Positions 54,561 to 62,719 of a stretch of 64,000 nucleotides of DNA are shown one piece after another; within the stretch, counting starts at the first letter, position 1, and every line of letters begins with the position of its first letter. The translations under genes were made by a program, and so were the position numbers. A model generated the notes under the pieces. It had not been told where the DNA came from, did no database searches, and saw only the letters and a list, made by a program, of their open reading frames with translations. The stretch comes from Prado023 sp963736425 (GTDB lineage: Bacteria; Actinomycetota; Actinomycetes; S36-B12; CAIYMF01): positions 1 to 64,000 of the forward strand of contig CAVTOX010000023.1 of assembly GCA_963736425.1 (NCBI GenBank). Reading direction: 5' to 3'.

Positions 54561-55574
54561 ATGGATGATGTTGCCGTTGACCTTCGTGGGCGCGACTTCC
54601 TGCGGGAGGCTGACTTCACTGCTGCCGAGCTCGATTCGCTGATCGGCCTGGCCGGCGTCCTGAAGGCTGAGCGGGCAGCGGGCCGTGAGCGCCAGCGGCT
54701 GGCCGGTCGGGTGATCGCGCTGGTCTTCGAGAAGACCTCCACCCGCACCCGCTGCGCGTTCGAGGTGGCGGCCTACCACCAGGGCGCGAACGTGACCTTC
54801 CTGGATCCGGGGGCCTCGCAGATGGGGCACAAGGAGTCAGCGGCGGACACCGCGGCCGTGCTGGCCGGCATGTACGACGCCATCGAGTTCCGCGGCTCGG
54901 ACCACGCGATCGTCGAGGAGCTGGCGGCGGCGGCCGACGTGCCGGTCTACAACGGCTTGACCGACATGTGGCACCCGACCCAGATGCTCGCGGACTTCCT
55001 GACCATGCGCGAGCACTCAGGCGCCGCACCGTGGTCGGACGTGAGCCTGGCCTATGTCGGTGATGCCCGCTACAACATGGGCAACTCGATGCTGGTGATG
55101 GCCGCGATCATGGGCGCGGACGTGCGGATCGTCGCTCCCCGGGAGCTGTGGCCGGCCGAGGACATCCAGGCGCTGGCCCGCGAGCGGGCGGCTGTCAGCG
55201 GGGCGCGCATCCTCCTCACCGAGGACCCAGCTGAGGGGGTCGCAGGTGCACGGTTCGTGCACACCGACGTCTGGGTCTCGATGGGGGAGCCCAAGGACGT
55301 GTGGGACTCCAGGGTCGAGATGCTGCGCCCCTATCGGGTGGATGCCGCTCTCATGGCCGCCACGGGGCGCGCCGATGCCCTGTTCATGCACTGCCTTCCC
55401 GCGTTCCACGATGCGCTCACGGTGGTCGGCAGGCAGGCGGCCGAGCGCTATGGGCTGCCTGACGGTATCGAGGTCTCCGACGAGGTCTTCCGATCGGCGG
55501 CCAGTGTCGTCTTCGTGCAGGCACACAACCGGATGCACACCATCAAGGCCCTGATGGTCGCCACCCTGGGGTGA
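54561..55574 (+). CDS. argF: Ornithine carbamoyltransferase
   Basis: A 337-residue enzyme transferring carbamoyl from carbamoyl phosphate to ornithine to give citrulline. The carbamoyl-phosphate site is FEKTSTRTRCAFEVAAY, followed by PGASQMGHKESAADTAAVLAGMYDAIEFRG, the HPTQ motif in LTDMWHPTQMLADFLTM, and the ornithine motif HCLPAFHD. The sequence blocks resemble the long E. coli ArgF/ArcB class rather than the short ArgF of typical actinobacterial arg clusters. No other arginine gene is near, so biosynthetic versus catabolic direction is open. ATG 54561 has a GGGAGG site. Confidence 0.92.
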   Translation: MDDVAVDLRGRDFLREADFTAAELDSLIGLAGVLKAERAAGRERQRLAGRVIALVFEKTSTRTRCAFEVAAYHQGANVTFLDPGASQMGHKESAADTAAVLAGMYDAIEFRGSDHAIVEELAAAADVPVYNGLTDMWHPTQMLADFLTMREHSGAAPWSDVSLAYVGDARYNMGNSMLVMAAIMGADVRIVAPRELWPAEDIQALARERAAVSGARILLTEDPAEGVAGARFVHTDVWVSMGEPKDVWDSRVEMLRPYRVDAALMAATGRADALFMHCLPAFHDALTVVGRQAAERYGLPDGIEVSDEVFRSAASVVFVQAHNRMHTIKALMVATLG

Positions 55575-55590
55575 GGCGCCCGGACATGCA

Positions 55591-55623
55591 ACGACGCCCA
55601 CTCCGCGGCGGGAGGGGCGTCGT
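55591..55623. terminator. Bidirectional terminator between argF and whiB
   Basis: ACGACGCCC (55591-55599) and GGGCGTCGT (55615-55623) form a perfect 9-bp stem, extended by CTCC/GGAG inside, between convergent genes. Confidence 0.75.
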
Positions 55624-55645
55624 GAGCGCTGGCTCTTCGGGGTGC

Positions 55646-56017
55646 TCAGGCGATCCCGAGGGTGACGGGTGCGACCGCCAGGGCGATCTCGTCGGCGGCG
55701 GCCGTGGCGCCCTCGCCGCGCTGGCGCGGGAAGTCGGTGAGGTCGATGCGCACGTACACGCGCTCGCGCTCCTCCTCGGTCATCCCACCCCAGACCCCGT
55801 AGGGCTCGCGGGCACGGATCGCGTAGTCGGCGCACTCGACGCGCACCTCGCACCGGGTGCACACGGCCTTCGCGGCCCTATCGCGACGCAGCCGTGCAAG
55901 GCCCCTCTCGTTCTGCGGGTGGAAGAAGAGGTCCTGATCGGCGCCGCGGCAGGCGCCCACCTCCTGCCATTCCCAGGTGGCGTCCATCGGTACCTGGGAC
56001 AGGGGCTGCTGCGGCAT
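55646..56017 (-). CDS. WhiB-family iron-sulfur transcription factor, WhiB3/WhiD-like
   Basis: A 123-residue Wbl protein. The four cluster-binding cysteines are in GACRG and CTRCEVRVEC. The order WEWQEVGACRGADQDLFFHP, NERGLARLRRDRAAKAVC, and REPYGVWGGMTEEERERVY (G-x-W-G-G turn) is closest to WhiB3/WhiD. Such proteins carry an O2/NO-sensitive 4Fe-4S cluster and work with sigma factor region 4. The C-terminal 35 residues are hydrophobic and acidic rather than the basic motif of some Wbls. GGAG lies 8 nt upstream. Confidence 0.9.
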   Translation of the reverse strand: MPQQPLSQVPMDATWEWQEVGACRGADQDLFFHPQNERGLARLRRDRAAKAVCTRCEVRVECADYAIRAREPYGVWGGMTEEERERVYVRIDLTDFPRQRGEGATAAADEIALAVAPVTLGIA

Positions 56018-56384
56018 TGACTACTCCGTTCCGGGCCGTGGCCCGCGACGTGGAACTCGTTCTCCGGCAGTTGTGGCACGCTTCCCGCGTGACGTTCCCG
56101 GGGCGGTATGAGCCCTTGATCGGATTCGTCTGCGGTGCTCGTCACGCTACTCACCGTGAAGGCTGATGTTATCCAACGAACAGATGAAAGTCCACTAGTA
56201 CGAAAGTACCTCTACTTACGTTCTGTGCAAGCTGACTCACCCGGTCTTCCGCTAGAGGAGCGATCCACAGTCGCTCGCGAACCCTCGCGTGCATCACACT
56301 ACGTCACCGGTAAGTGGCCCGGGTCTCACGAGCGGTTCATCTGCCATGGTCGTGACGCATGGTGATCGGCGTACCATCTGGGGC
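56018..56384. other. Long intergenic region between divergent whiB and DUF3039 genes
   Basis: 367 bp without a supported gene. A distinctly AT-richer patch lies at about 56155-56235 and contains GTAC-GAAA-GTAC, a small hairpin with a GNRA-type loop. A -10-like TACCAT (56372-56377) ends 8 nt before the DUF3039 ATG. A long whiB 5' leader or several whiB promoters could occupy the rest. No tRNA or known RNA family was recognised. Confidence 0.5.
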
Positions 56385-56663
56385 ATGCCCGATGACCTCG
56401 ATCCACTGGAATCACCGGAACTCTCTGGCGGCACAGCCGTCATGGAGCGGACCGAGAGTACCGATGGCACGGGCGATCACGATCGCTTCGCGCACTACGT
56501 CAAGAAGAACCAGATCGTCGAGAGTGCGGTCATGGGCACGCCCGTCGTCGCCCTGTGCGGCAAGGTCTGGGTGCCTGGTCGCGACCCCTCCAAGTTCCCG
56601 GTGTGCCCGGATTGCCTGAAGGTGTACAACGGGCTTCCGGCTGGCGGGGGCGACGACGCGTAG
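56385..56663 (+). CDS. DUF3039 family small protein
   Basis: A 92-residue actinobacterial protein. After an acidic N-terminus comes DRFAHYVKKNQIVESAVMGTPVVALCGKVWVPGRDPSKFPVCPDCLKVYNGL (from residue about 34), with three cysteines in ALCGK and VCPDC that suggest a small metal-binding ribbon. It is typical of DUF3039. Function unknown. No Shine-Dalgarno sequence precedes ATG 56385; a TACCAT hexamer 8 nt upstream suggests a leaderless transcript. Confidence 0.85.
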   Translation: MPDDLDPLESPELSGGTAVMERTESTDGTGDHDRFAHYVKKNQIVESAVMGTPVVALCGKVWVPGRDPSKFPVCPDCLKVYNGLPAGGGDDA

Positions 56664-56817
56664 TCGTCGGGAGGTGTCGCGGCCGCTAAGGATGGCCCAT
56701 CCACCGGATAAGGCGGCGCGGCATCACCGGGTGTGCGGCCCGGGCGCCGGTCCTCCGTGGCATCATCGAGTCCGGGTGAGGGGCCGGCGGGGCCAGGGTC
56801 GATGCGGGAGGTGCGGG

Positions 56818-58359
56818 GTGCAGCCGGACGTCGAGCCTGTCGCCGGTGCGACTCCCCGCACGGTTCGCCCAGCCGTCCTGGCCATGGCGCTGGCCCTGCT
56901 CCTGGGACTGCTGGCCCCGACGAACCCGGCTTCCGCGGTCGACCCGACGCCCACCCCGCTGGTCAGCGGGTGGCTGCCGAGCTGGGCCACCGACACCGCG
57001 TTGGCCGGGGTCGAGGGCAACGCCGACCTCATCGGTGAGGCATCTCCCTTCTGGTACACGGCCAAGGCCTCAGGAGGTGCGGTCAGCGTGACGACGACCA
57101 TGAGCCCCGAGACGGTGGCCGGCGTCCTGGCCAGCCTGAGGGCCAAGGGGATCGCTGTCATCCCGTCGGTGGCCGATGGATCCGCAGCCAAGGCCATGGC
57201 CGCGGTGATCACGGATCCAGCTGCGCGGGCGGCCCATGTCAACCAGCTCGTGGAGCTGGTCACGGTCAACGGGTTCGACGGCATCGAACTGGACTACGAG
57301 AAGTTCGCGTTCTCCGACGGAACGTCGACGTGGGCCACGACCCGTCCGGCGTGGGTCGCGTTCGTCACCGAGCTGGGCACGGCGCTGCACGGTCTCGGGA
57401 AGCGGCTGGCCCTGGCGGTCCCGCCGATGTACGACGGGACCTACACGTCGAGCAGCGGCTACTGGGTCTATGACTATGCGGGCGTGGCCCCGGTGGTCGA
57501 CTCCCTGCGGATCATGACCTACGACTACTCGGTCTCCCGGCCAGGACCGATCTCGCCGCTGTCGTTCATCCGGCGGACGCTGGCCTACGCCGTGACCGCC
57601 TTCCCGGCCGCACGCATCCGCATGGGGCTCCCCGCCTACGGCCGGCTCTGGACGGCCCGACGGGCCGACGGGACGCCGTCGATCACGGGGACGTGCCCGA
57701 CCACGGGGGTACCCGGGACCACGAGCTTCACGACGGCCACGGCGATGACCTACCTGACGTCGGTGGCCGGCGCCCCGCCGACGCTGCGCTACGACGAGCC
57801 GACCGGCGAGATGGTTGCGAACTTCGCCAAGGAGTACGCGGGGCTCGACGCGGATGGCATGGCCACGTCGTGCGTGGTCGACCACGAGGCCTGGTGGGTC
57901 GACTCCCGCGGGGTCGCGGCCCGGATGCCGCTGGTCACCGAGTACGGCGTCGCCGGCGTGGCCGCCTGGCACCTCGGTGGGGTGGACCCGGACTCGTGGG
58001 CCGCCATGCGGGCGTTCGCCTCGGGGATGCCGTTCGTGGCGCCACCGCCGATCGCGACGCCGGCCGTCTCAACGGCCGTCGAGGCGCGGCCGTCCACGTT
58101 GGCTCCCAAGCGCGGCAAGAAGGTCAAGGTCCGGGTGCAGGTCACGCCGGTCAAGAAGTCGGTGACCGTGCGCCGGCAGATGCTCGTCAAGGGCAAGTGG
58201 AAGACGATGTCCACGAAGCGGACCACCTCCAAGGGGCGGGTGACGTTCACGTTCCGCTGGCCCAAGTCGAAGACCTCACGGACCTACCGGATCACGACCA
58301 GGAAGAAGGGCGCACTGCCCGCTGGGCGCTCCGAGCAGTTCACGATCACCACTCGCTGA
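56818..58359 (+). CDS. Secreted GH18-type glycoside hydrolase (YaaH/chitinase-like)
   Basis: A 513-residue exported protein. The signal peptide includes LAMALALLLGLLAP and ends near ASAVDP. The GH18 barrel covers about residues 42-405, with the catalytic strand GFDGIELDYEKF (Glu161 the acid) and DSLRIMTYDYSVSRPGPISP; this form resembles spore-germination YaaH-like N-acetylglucosaminidases. Residues about 420-513 are a Lys/Thr-rich beta domain (KRGKKVKVRVQVTPVKKSVTV...), likely binding the cell wall. GTG 56818 has a GGGAGG site 6 nt upstream. Likely peptidoglycan or chitin cleavage. Confidence 0.82.
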   Translation: MQPDVEPVAGATPRTVRPAVLAMALALLLGLLAPTNPASAVDPTPTPLVSGWLPSWATDTALAGVEGNADLIGEASPFWYTAKASGGAVSVTTTMSPETVAGVLASLRAKGIAVIPSVADGSAAKAMAAVITDPAARAAHVNQLVELVTVNGFDGIELDYEKFAFSDGTSTWATTRPAWVAFVTELGTALHGLGKRLALAVPPMYDGTYTSSSGYWVYDYAGVAPVVDSLRIMTYDYSVSRPGPISPLSFIRRTLAYAVTAFPAARIRMGLPAYGRLWTARRADGTPSITGTCPTTGVPGTTSFTTATAMTYLTSVAGAPPTLRYDEPTGEMVANFAKEYAGLDADGMATSCVVDHEAWWVDSRGVAARMPLVTEYGVAGVAAWHLGGVDPDSWAAMRAFASGMPFVAPPPIATPAVSTAVEARPSTLAPKRGKKVKVRVQVTPVKKSVTVRRQMLVKGKWKTMSTKRTTSKGRVTFTFRWPKSKTSRTYRITTRKKGALPAGRSEQFTITTR

Positions 58360-58373
58360 CCGGGATCAGTCCG

Positions 58374-58397
58374 CCGCCGGGACCCAACTCCCGGCGG
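58374..58397. terminator. Bidirectional terminator between GH18 and aminotransferase genes
   Basis: CCGCCGGGA (58374-58382) and TCCCGGCGG (58389-58397) form a perfect 9-bp stem with a 6-nt loop between convergent stops. Confidence 0.7.
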
Positions 58398-58404
58398 GGC
58401 GCGA

Positions 58405-60114
58405 TCAGGCGAGGCTGGCGGCCGGGAGATCGAACCACTGCAGGTGGCTCAACTCGTCGGGCAGCGTCGCCTCGGGGCCCGGGGCCTCCTGGACCGCTGC
58501 GGCCATGAGCGCGCGGGCCGCCACCAGGTGCTCCACGAGTGCGTCCTCGTCGGCGCGATCGTCGTGGCGCGGGCTGATGAGCTCCCCGGAGGCGTCGTAG
58601 TGCACCTCGGCAAGGCGCAGCGGCGGCTCGACGGGCCCGGCCCGGTGCTTCCACAGCCCGGTCGCGATGTCGAAGCGGTAGTCCTCCAACAGGGCCCAGC
58701 CGTCACGCGCGATCAGGTCGACGGCCTCCACGAGGTAGGTGAACACCTCCTCGGAGATGAAGTAGTTGAAGTTGACCCGCACCCACCCCGGCTTGATCCC
58801 CTCGCACCCGACTGAGATCTGCTCCTCGAACTCCGCCGAGCGGTCCAGGGAGATGCCCAGCAGCCGATGCCCGTAGGGCCCGGCGCAGGAGCATCCTCCG
58901 CGCGCCTGGATGCCGAACACGTCGTTGAGCATCGCGACGATCGCGTTGTGGTGCAGGTAGCGGCCACTGGGCCCCCGCACGGTGAACGACACGATGGACA
59001 GCCGGTCGGCCTCGACGTTGCCCAGCACGCCGATCGCCGGATTGGCCGACCACGCGGTGACGGCGCGGTGGACGAGGTCCTCCTCGCGGGCTCGGATCAC
59101 GTCGGTCCCGACGGCGCGCTTGAGGTGGAACACCAGCCCGGCGCGGATCGACTCGATGATCGCCGGCGTCCCGCCCTCCTCGCGGTGCTCGGGGTCGGTC
59201 AGGTACGTGTGCTCTGTGGGGCTCACGTAGGCCACCGTGCCCCCGCCCACCACGTCGGGCACCCGGTTGGTCAGCAGCTCCCGGCGCACGATGAGCAGGC
59301 CCGGCGTCCCCGGACCGCCGATGAACTTGTGCGGCGAGAGGAACACCGCGTCCTTGGCTGCGGTCGGGTCCCCGCCCGGGTTCATGTCGATGTCGATGTA
59401 CGGCCCGCCTGCGGCGTAGTCCCAGAACGCCAGCGCGCCGTGGGCGTGCAGCAGCCGGGTGATCCCCTCGGCGTCGGACAGGATGCCGGTCACGTTGGAT
59501 GCGGCGCTGAAGCTGCCGATCTTCAGCGCACGGTCGGCGTACCGGACGAGCTCTGCCTCCAGGCGATCGGCATCGATGTGCCCGTCGGGGCTCTCCGGGA
59601 TCAGCACGACGTCGGCGATGGACTCCCGCCACGGCAGCTCGTTGCTGTGGTGCTCGAACGGGCCGATGAACACCACGGGGCGCTCTGCCTCGGGGATCTG
59701 GGCACTGAACCCGTAGCGGTCATCGAGGTCGGCGGGGATGCGCAGGTTGAGGATCCCGATCAGCTTGTTGATCGCGCCGGTCGTGCCCGAGCCGGCGAAG
59801 ATCACGGCGGTGGAGGCGTCGCCGTTCACGCACTCGCGGATGATCCGGCGGGCATCCTCACGCAGCCGGGTGGTCTGCAGCCCGGTTCCGCTGGACTCGG
59901 TGTGCGTGTTGGCGTAGCGGGGCAGCACCTCGCAGCGGATGAAGTCCTCGATGAAGTCCAGGGCGCGACCGCTGGCGGTGTAGTCGGCGTAGGTGACCCG
60001 GCGGCGGCCGTACGGACCGTCCATCACCTGGTCGTCGCCGATGACACCGGCACGGATGCGTCCGAGCAGGGCCGGCTCGGGGAGCGCCGGGTTCCGTGGC
60101 GGGATCTGGATCAT
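58405..60114 (-). CDS. Class V aminotransferase-fold PLP enzyme (cysteine desulfurase-like)
   Basis: A 569-residue fold-type I PLP protein. Conserved parts are YADYTASGRALDFIEDFI, YANTHTESSGTGLQTTRLRE, FAGSGTTGAINKLIG, HSNELPWRES, FWDYAAGGPYIDIDM (PLP-binding Asp) and the Schiff-base lysine in AVFLSPHKFIGGPGTPGLL. The C-terminal 130 residues are extra relative to SufS/IscS. The reaction is unknown; sulfur transfer or amino-acid lyase activity is possible. Its ATG overlaps the DUF2017 stop (ATGA), so it is the third gene of a clpS-DUF2017 operon. Confidence 0.85.
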   Translation of the reverse strand: MIQIPPRNPALPEPALLGRIRAGVIGDDQVMDGPYGRRRVTYADYTASGRALDFIEDFIRCEVLPRYANTHTESSGTGLQTTRLREDARRIIRECVNGDASTAVIFAGSGTTGAINKLIGILNLRIPADLDDRYGFSAQIPEAERPVVFIGPFEHHSNELPWRESIADVVLIPESPDGHIDADRLEAELVRYADRALKIGSFSAASNVTGILSDAEGITRLLHAHGALAFWDYAAGGPYIDIDMNPGGDPTAAKDAVFLSPHKFIGGPGTPGLLIVRRELLTNRVPDVVGGGTVAYVSPTEHTYLTDPEHREEGGTPAIIESIRAGLVFHLKRAVGTDVIRAREEDLVHRAVTAWSANPAIGVLGNVEADRLSIVSFTVRGPSGRYLHHNAIVAMLNDVFGIQARGGCSCAGPYGHRLLGISLDRSAEFEEQISVGCEGIKPGWVRVNFNYFISEEVFTYLVEAVDLIARDGWALLEDYRFDIATGLWKHRAGPVEPPLRLAEVHYDASGELISPRHDDRADEDALVEHLVAARALMAAAVQEAPGPEATLPDELSHLQWFDLPAASLA

Positions 60115-60674
60115 GCGCGCACGCCCTTCTGCAGGGCGTGCACCAGGCGGTCCTGGTGGTAGGTCAGCCAGTCGTAGACGAGGTACATCGCCCGCCGGGG
60201 GTCGTCCTCGGGCAGGGCGAGGAACTCCTCCGGGCCGTCCTCGCCGACCTCCAGCCGGGTCCCCAGCGTCAGGCGCAGGTCGTTCAGTGCGCCGAGCCAC
60301 GCCAGGCACTCGGCCTCGGACAGCTGAGTCGGGTTGGGCCGAGCCAGCGTCTCGTGCGCCGTTGTGAGGTTGCCCAGCTTCGTGGTTCGCAGGTCGCGCT
60401 GCGTGAAGCGGCGGAACTCATCGGCATCGTCGGGGTCCTCGTAGGCATCGGGGAACAGGCGGGCCAGCGCCGGGTCCTCGGGGCGGGCCGCGGTCGGGTC
60501 GATCCCCACCAGCTCGGCGAGCGGGTCCACGGGGGCCTCCGCCTCAGGCTCTGCGAGCAGGCCGACCATCTGCGTCAGGAGGTCACCAATCAGGCGACGG
60601 TCGGCGTCGCCGAGGTGCAGCCAGACCTTGCCGTGGCGGTTGCGCCGGAACCCCGGCGGGTCGAGCAGGCCCAT
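60111..60674 (-). CDS. DUF2017 family protein
   Basis: A 187-residue, mostly helical acidic protein, GFRRNRHGKVWLHLGDADRRLIGDLLTQMVGLL at the start, then PALARLFPDAYEDPDDADEFRRFTQRDLRTTK and CLAWLGALNDLRLTLGTRLEV, ending MYLVYDWLTYHQDRLVHAL. This is DUF2017, which in actinobacteria nearly always follows clpS. Function unknown; the conserved link suggests a role in N-degron recognition or regulated proteolysis. It begins 8 bp after the clpS stop. Confidence 0.85.
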   Translation of the reverse strand: MGLLDPPGFRRNRHGKVWLHLGDADRRLIGDLLTQMVGLLAEPEAEAPVDPLAELVGIDPTAARPEDPALARLFPDAYEDPDDADEFRRFTQRDLRTTKLGNLTTAHETLARPNPTQLSEAECLAWLGALNDLRLTLGTRLEVGEDGPEEFLALPEDDPRRAMYLVYDWLTYHQDRLVHALQKGVRA

Positions 60675-60682
60675 GGTGCTCC

Positions 60683-60976
60683 TCAGTGGTCCCGCGACAT
60701 GGTGGCCCAGAGACCGTAGCTGTGCATCGCCGTGACGTCGCGCTCCATGGCGTCCCGGCTGCCCGAGCTGACCAGCGCGCGGCCCTCCTGGTGCACGTCG
60801 AGCATGAGCGCCTCGGCCTTGGCGCGCGGATACCCGAAGTACGTCATGAACACGAACGTGACGTAGGACATCAGGTTCACCGGGTCGTTCCAGACGATGG
60901 TCACCCAGGGCGTGTCGACGTCGGCCTCCTCGGCGACCTCCACGTCCTCCACGGGTGCGATGCTCACGGGCCCCAT
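60683..60976 (-). CDS. clpS: ATP-dependent Clp protease adaptor ClpS
   Basis: A 97-residue adaptor that delivers N-degron substrates to ClpAP/ClpCP. The motif TIVWNDPVNLMSYVTFVFMTYF and KAEALMLDVHQEGRALVSSGSRDAMERDVTAMHSYGLW give the ClpS fold. The first 25 residues are an acidic flexible tail. ATG 60976 is the clear start, as the in-frame extension upstream runs into murI. It is followed by DUF2017. An adjacent tmRNA/SmpB system elsewhere in the window also feeds Clp proteases. Confidence 0.9.
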   Translation of the reverse strand: MGPVSIAPVEDVEVAEEADVDTPWVTIVWNDPVNLMSYVTFVFMTYFGYPRAKAEALMLDVHQEGRALVSSGSRDAMERDVTAMHSYGLWATMSRDH

Positions 60977-61010
60977 GGTCGCATCCCCGGGGCCCGGATC
61001 GCCAAGCCGA

Positions 61011-61862
61011 TCAACCGGCGGTGACCCACTCCGGGGTCTGCTCGACCAGGGTGACCTCCGGGCCGAGGAACCGGCGCCCCAGCCGCGCGAACGGCAGAGG
61101 GTCACCGGTGGCCAGGAACCGGTGCACCGGGGGCGGCGAATCGGCTGGGCGCCCGAGCTGGTGCGCGGCAAGGGTCCGGTAGACGTCCTTGGCGGTCTCC
61201 TCGGCCGACGAGACCAGCGTCACGTCGTCGCCGCACACGTAGGAGATCACGCCGGTCAGCAGCGGGTAGTGCGTGCAGCCCAGGACGAGGGTGTCGATGC
61301 CCTCGTCGAGCAGCGGGTCGAGGTACTCGTGGGCCACGGCGATCACCTCGTCTCCGGTGACGACCCCGGACTCCACGAAGTCGACGAACAACGGACAGGC
61401 CCGCGACCGGATGGTCAGGTGTGGTGCGGCGGCGAATGCGTCCTCGTAGGCCCCGCTCGTGACGGTGGCCAGCGTCCCGATGACCCCGATCCGCCCGTCA
61501 CGCGTCGCCCGCACCGAACGGCGGACAGCCGGCTTGATGACCTCCACGACCGGCACCGGATAGCGCTCACGGGCGTCGCGAAGGACTGCCGCCGACGCGG
61601 AGTTGCACGCGATCACCAGGGCCTTGACCCCCGAGTCGACCAGGTGGTCCATGACGTCGAGGGCGAACGCCCGGACCTCGGCGATCGGGCGCGGGCCGTA
61701 CGGCCCCCGGGCGGTGTCGCCGACGTAGAGGATCGCCTCGTCGGGCAGCTGGTCGATGACCGAGCGGGCGACCGTGAGCCCGCCCACGCCGCTGTCGAAG
61801 ATCCCGATGGGGGCGTCGGGGTTGCCCACGCCCGGGCCTGCGATGGACGGTGTGAGCGACAT
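61011..61862 (-). CDS. murI: Glutamate racemase
   Basis: A 283-residue enzyme making D-glutamate for peptidoglycan. IGIFDSGVGGLTVAR (about residues 19-33) and ALVIACNSASAAVL hold the first catalytic Cys; TLVLGCTHYPLL holds the second; YVGDTARGPYGPR is also typical. ATG 61862 (MSLTPS) is taken, with in-frame ATGs at 61871 and 61880 possible. It lies 34 bp upstream of clpS on the same strand and is divergent from the MBL-rph-rdgB operon, the usual actinobacterial order. Confidence 0.94.
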   Translation of the reverse strand: MSLTPSIAGPGVGNPDAPIGIFDSGVGGLTVARSVIDQLPDEAILYVGDTARGPYGPRPIAEVRAFALDVMDHLVDSGVKALVIACNSASAAVLRDARERYPVPVVEVIKPAVRRSVRATRDGRIGVIGTLATVTSGAYEDAFAAAPHLTIRSRACPLFVDFVESGVVTGDEVIAVAHEYLDPLLDEGIDTLVLGCTHYPLLTGVISYVCGDDVTLVSSAEETAKDVYRTLAAHQLGRPADSPPPVHRFLATGDPLPFARLGRRFLGPEVTLVEQTPEWVTAG

Positions 61863-61963
61863 GACTCCCATTGTCCCCACCGGGCTCGGGGGCCGGCCGT
61901 TGTGGCTCGCTAGGGTTGCCCGCGTGTCGGGGCGGCTCGTGCCCCCACATCGCGGGAGGGCGC

Positions 61964-62719
61964 GTGCGACTCACTGTCATCGGCTGTGCGGGATCGTTCC
62001 CGAACCCGACCTCAGCTGCCTCCTGCTACCTCGTCGAGCATGAGGGCGCCGCGATCGTCCTGGACCTCGGGCCCGGGTCGCTGGGGCCATTGGCGGCAGC
62101 CACGGACATCCGCACGCTCGACGCCGTGCTGCTCTCCCACCTGCACGCCGACCACTGCCTGGACCTCGCCGGCATGTACGTGGCGCGCAAGTACCACCCT
62201 GACGGACCGCCGCCACCGCTGGCCGTGCACGGTCCGCGCGGGACCGGTCGGCGCATCGCCGAGGCGTACCGGACCTCGCCGGGGGAGCCAGTCGAGGGGT
62301 TGGAGCGCATCTACCGGTTCGTGGACCACTCACCCGACCCGGTGCCGATCGGCCCATTCAGCATCACGGTGGCCCGGGTCGCGCACCCGGTCGCGGCCTA
62401 TGCGATCCGCGTCGAAGCCGGTGGTGCGTCGCTGGTCTACAGCGGGGACACCGGCCCGACTCCGGCACTCGTCGAGCTCACGCGCGGGGCAGACCTCGCC
62501 CTGTTCGAGGCCTCGTGCCTGAGCGACGTGGTCAACCCGAAGGACCTGCACATGACCGGGGTCCAGGCCGCTGAGCACGCGACCGCGGCAGGAGCCGGGC
62601 GACTGGTACTGACACACCTCGTGTCGTGGAACGATCCGGGGGCGACGCTGGCCGAGGGGCGCAGTGCGTTCAATGGGGAGGTGGCTCTGGCCGCCCCCGG
62701 GATGGTGGTGGAGCTGTGA
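61964..62719 (+). CDS. Metallo-beta-lactamase-fold hydrolase
   Basis: A 251-residue MBL-fold protein: LTVIGCAGSFPNPTSAASCYLV at the start, the metal motif LLSHLHADHCLDL (HxHxDH, residues about 76-81), VYSGDTGPTPALVELTRGADL, and LTHLVSWND. The layout resembles RNase Z-like and cyclic-nucleotide phosphodiesterase MBL proteins. The gene precedes rph in many actinobacteria, suggesting RNA processing, but its substrate is unproven. GTG 61964 has a GGGAGG site; TAGGGT (61911) is a -10 candidate. The stop overlaps the rph GTG. Confidence 0.88.
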   Translation: MRLTVIGCAGSFPNPTSAASCYLVEHEGAAIVLDLGPGSLGPLAAATDIRTLDAVLLSHLHADHCLDLAGMYVARKYHPDGPPPPLAVHGPRGTGRRIAEAYRTSPGEPVEGLERIYRFVDHSPDPVPIGPFSITVARVAHPVAAYAIRVEAGGASLVYSGDTGPTPALVELTRGADLALFEASCLSDVVNPKDLHMTGVQAAEHATAAGAGRLVLTHLVSWNDPGATLAEGRSAFNGEVALAAPGMVVEL

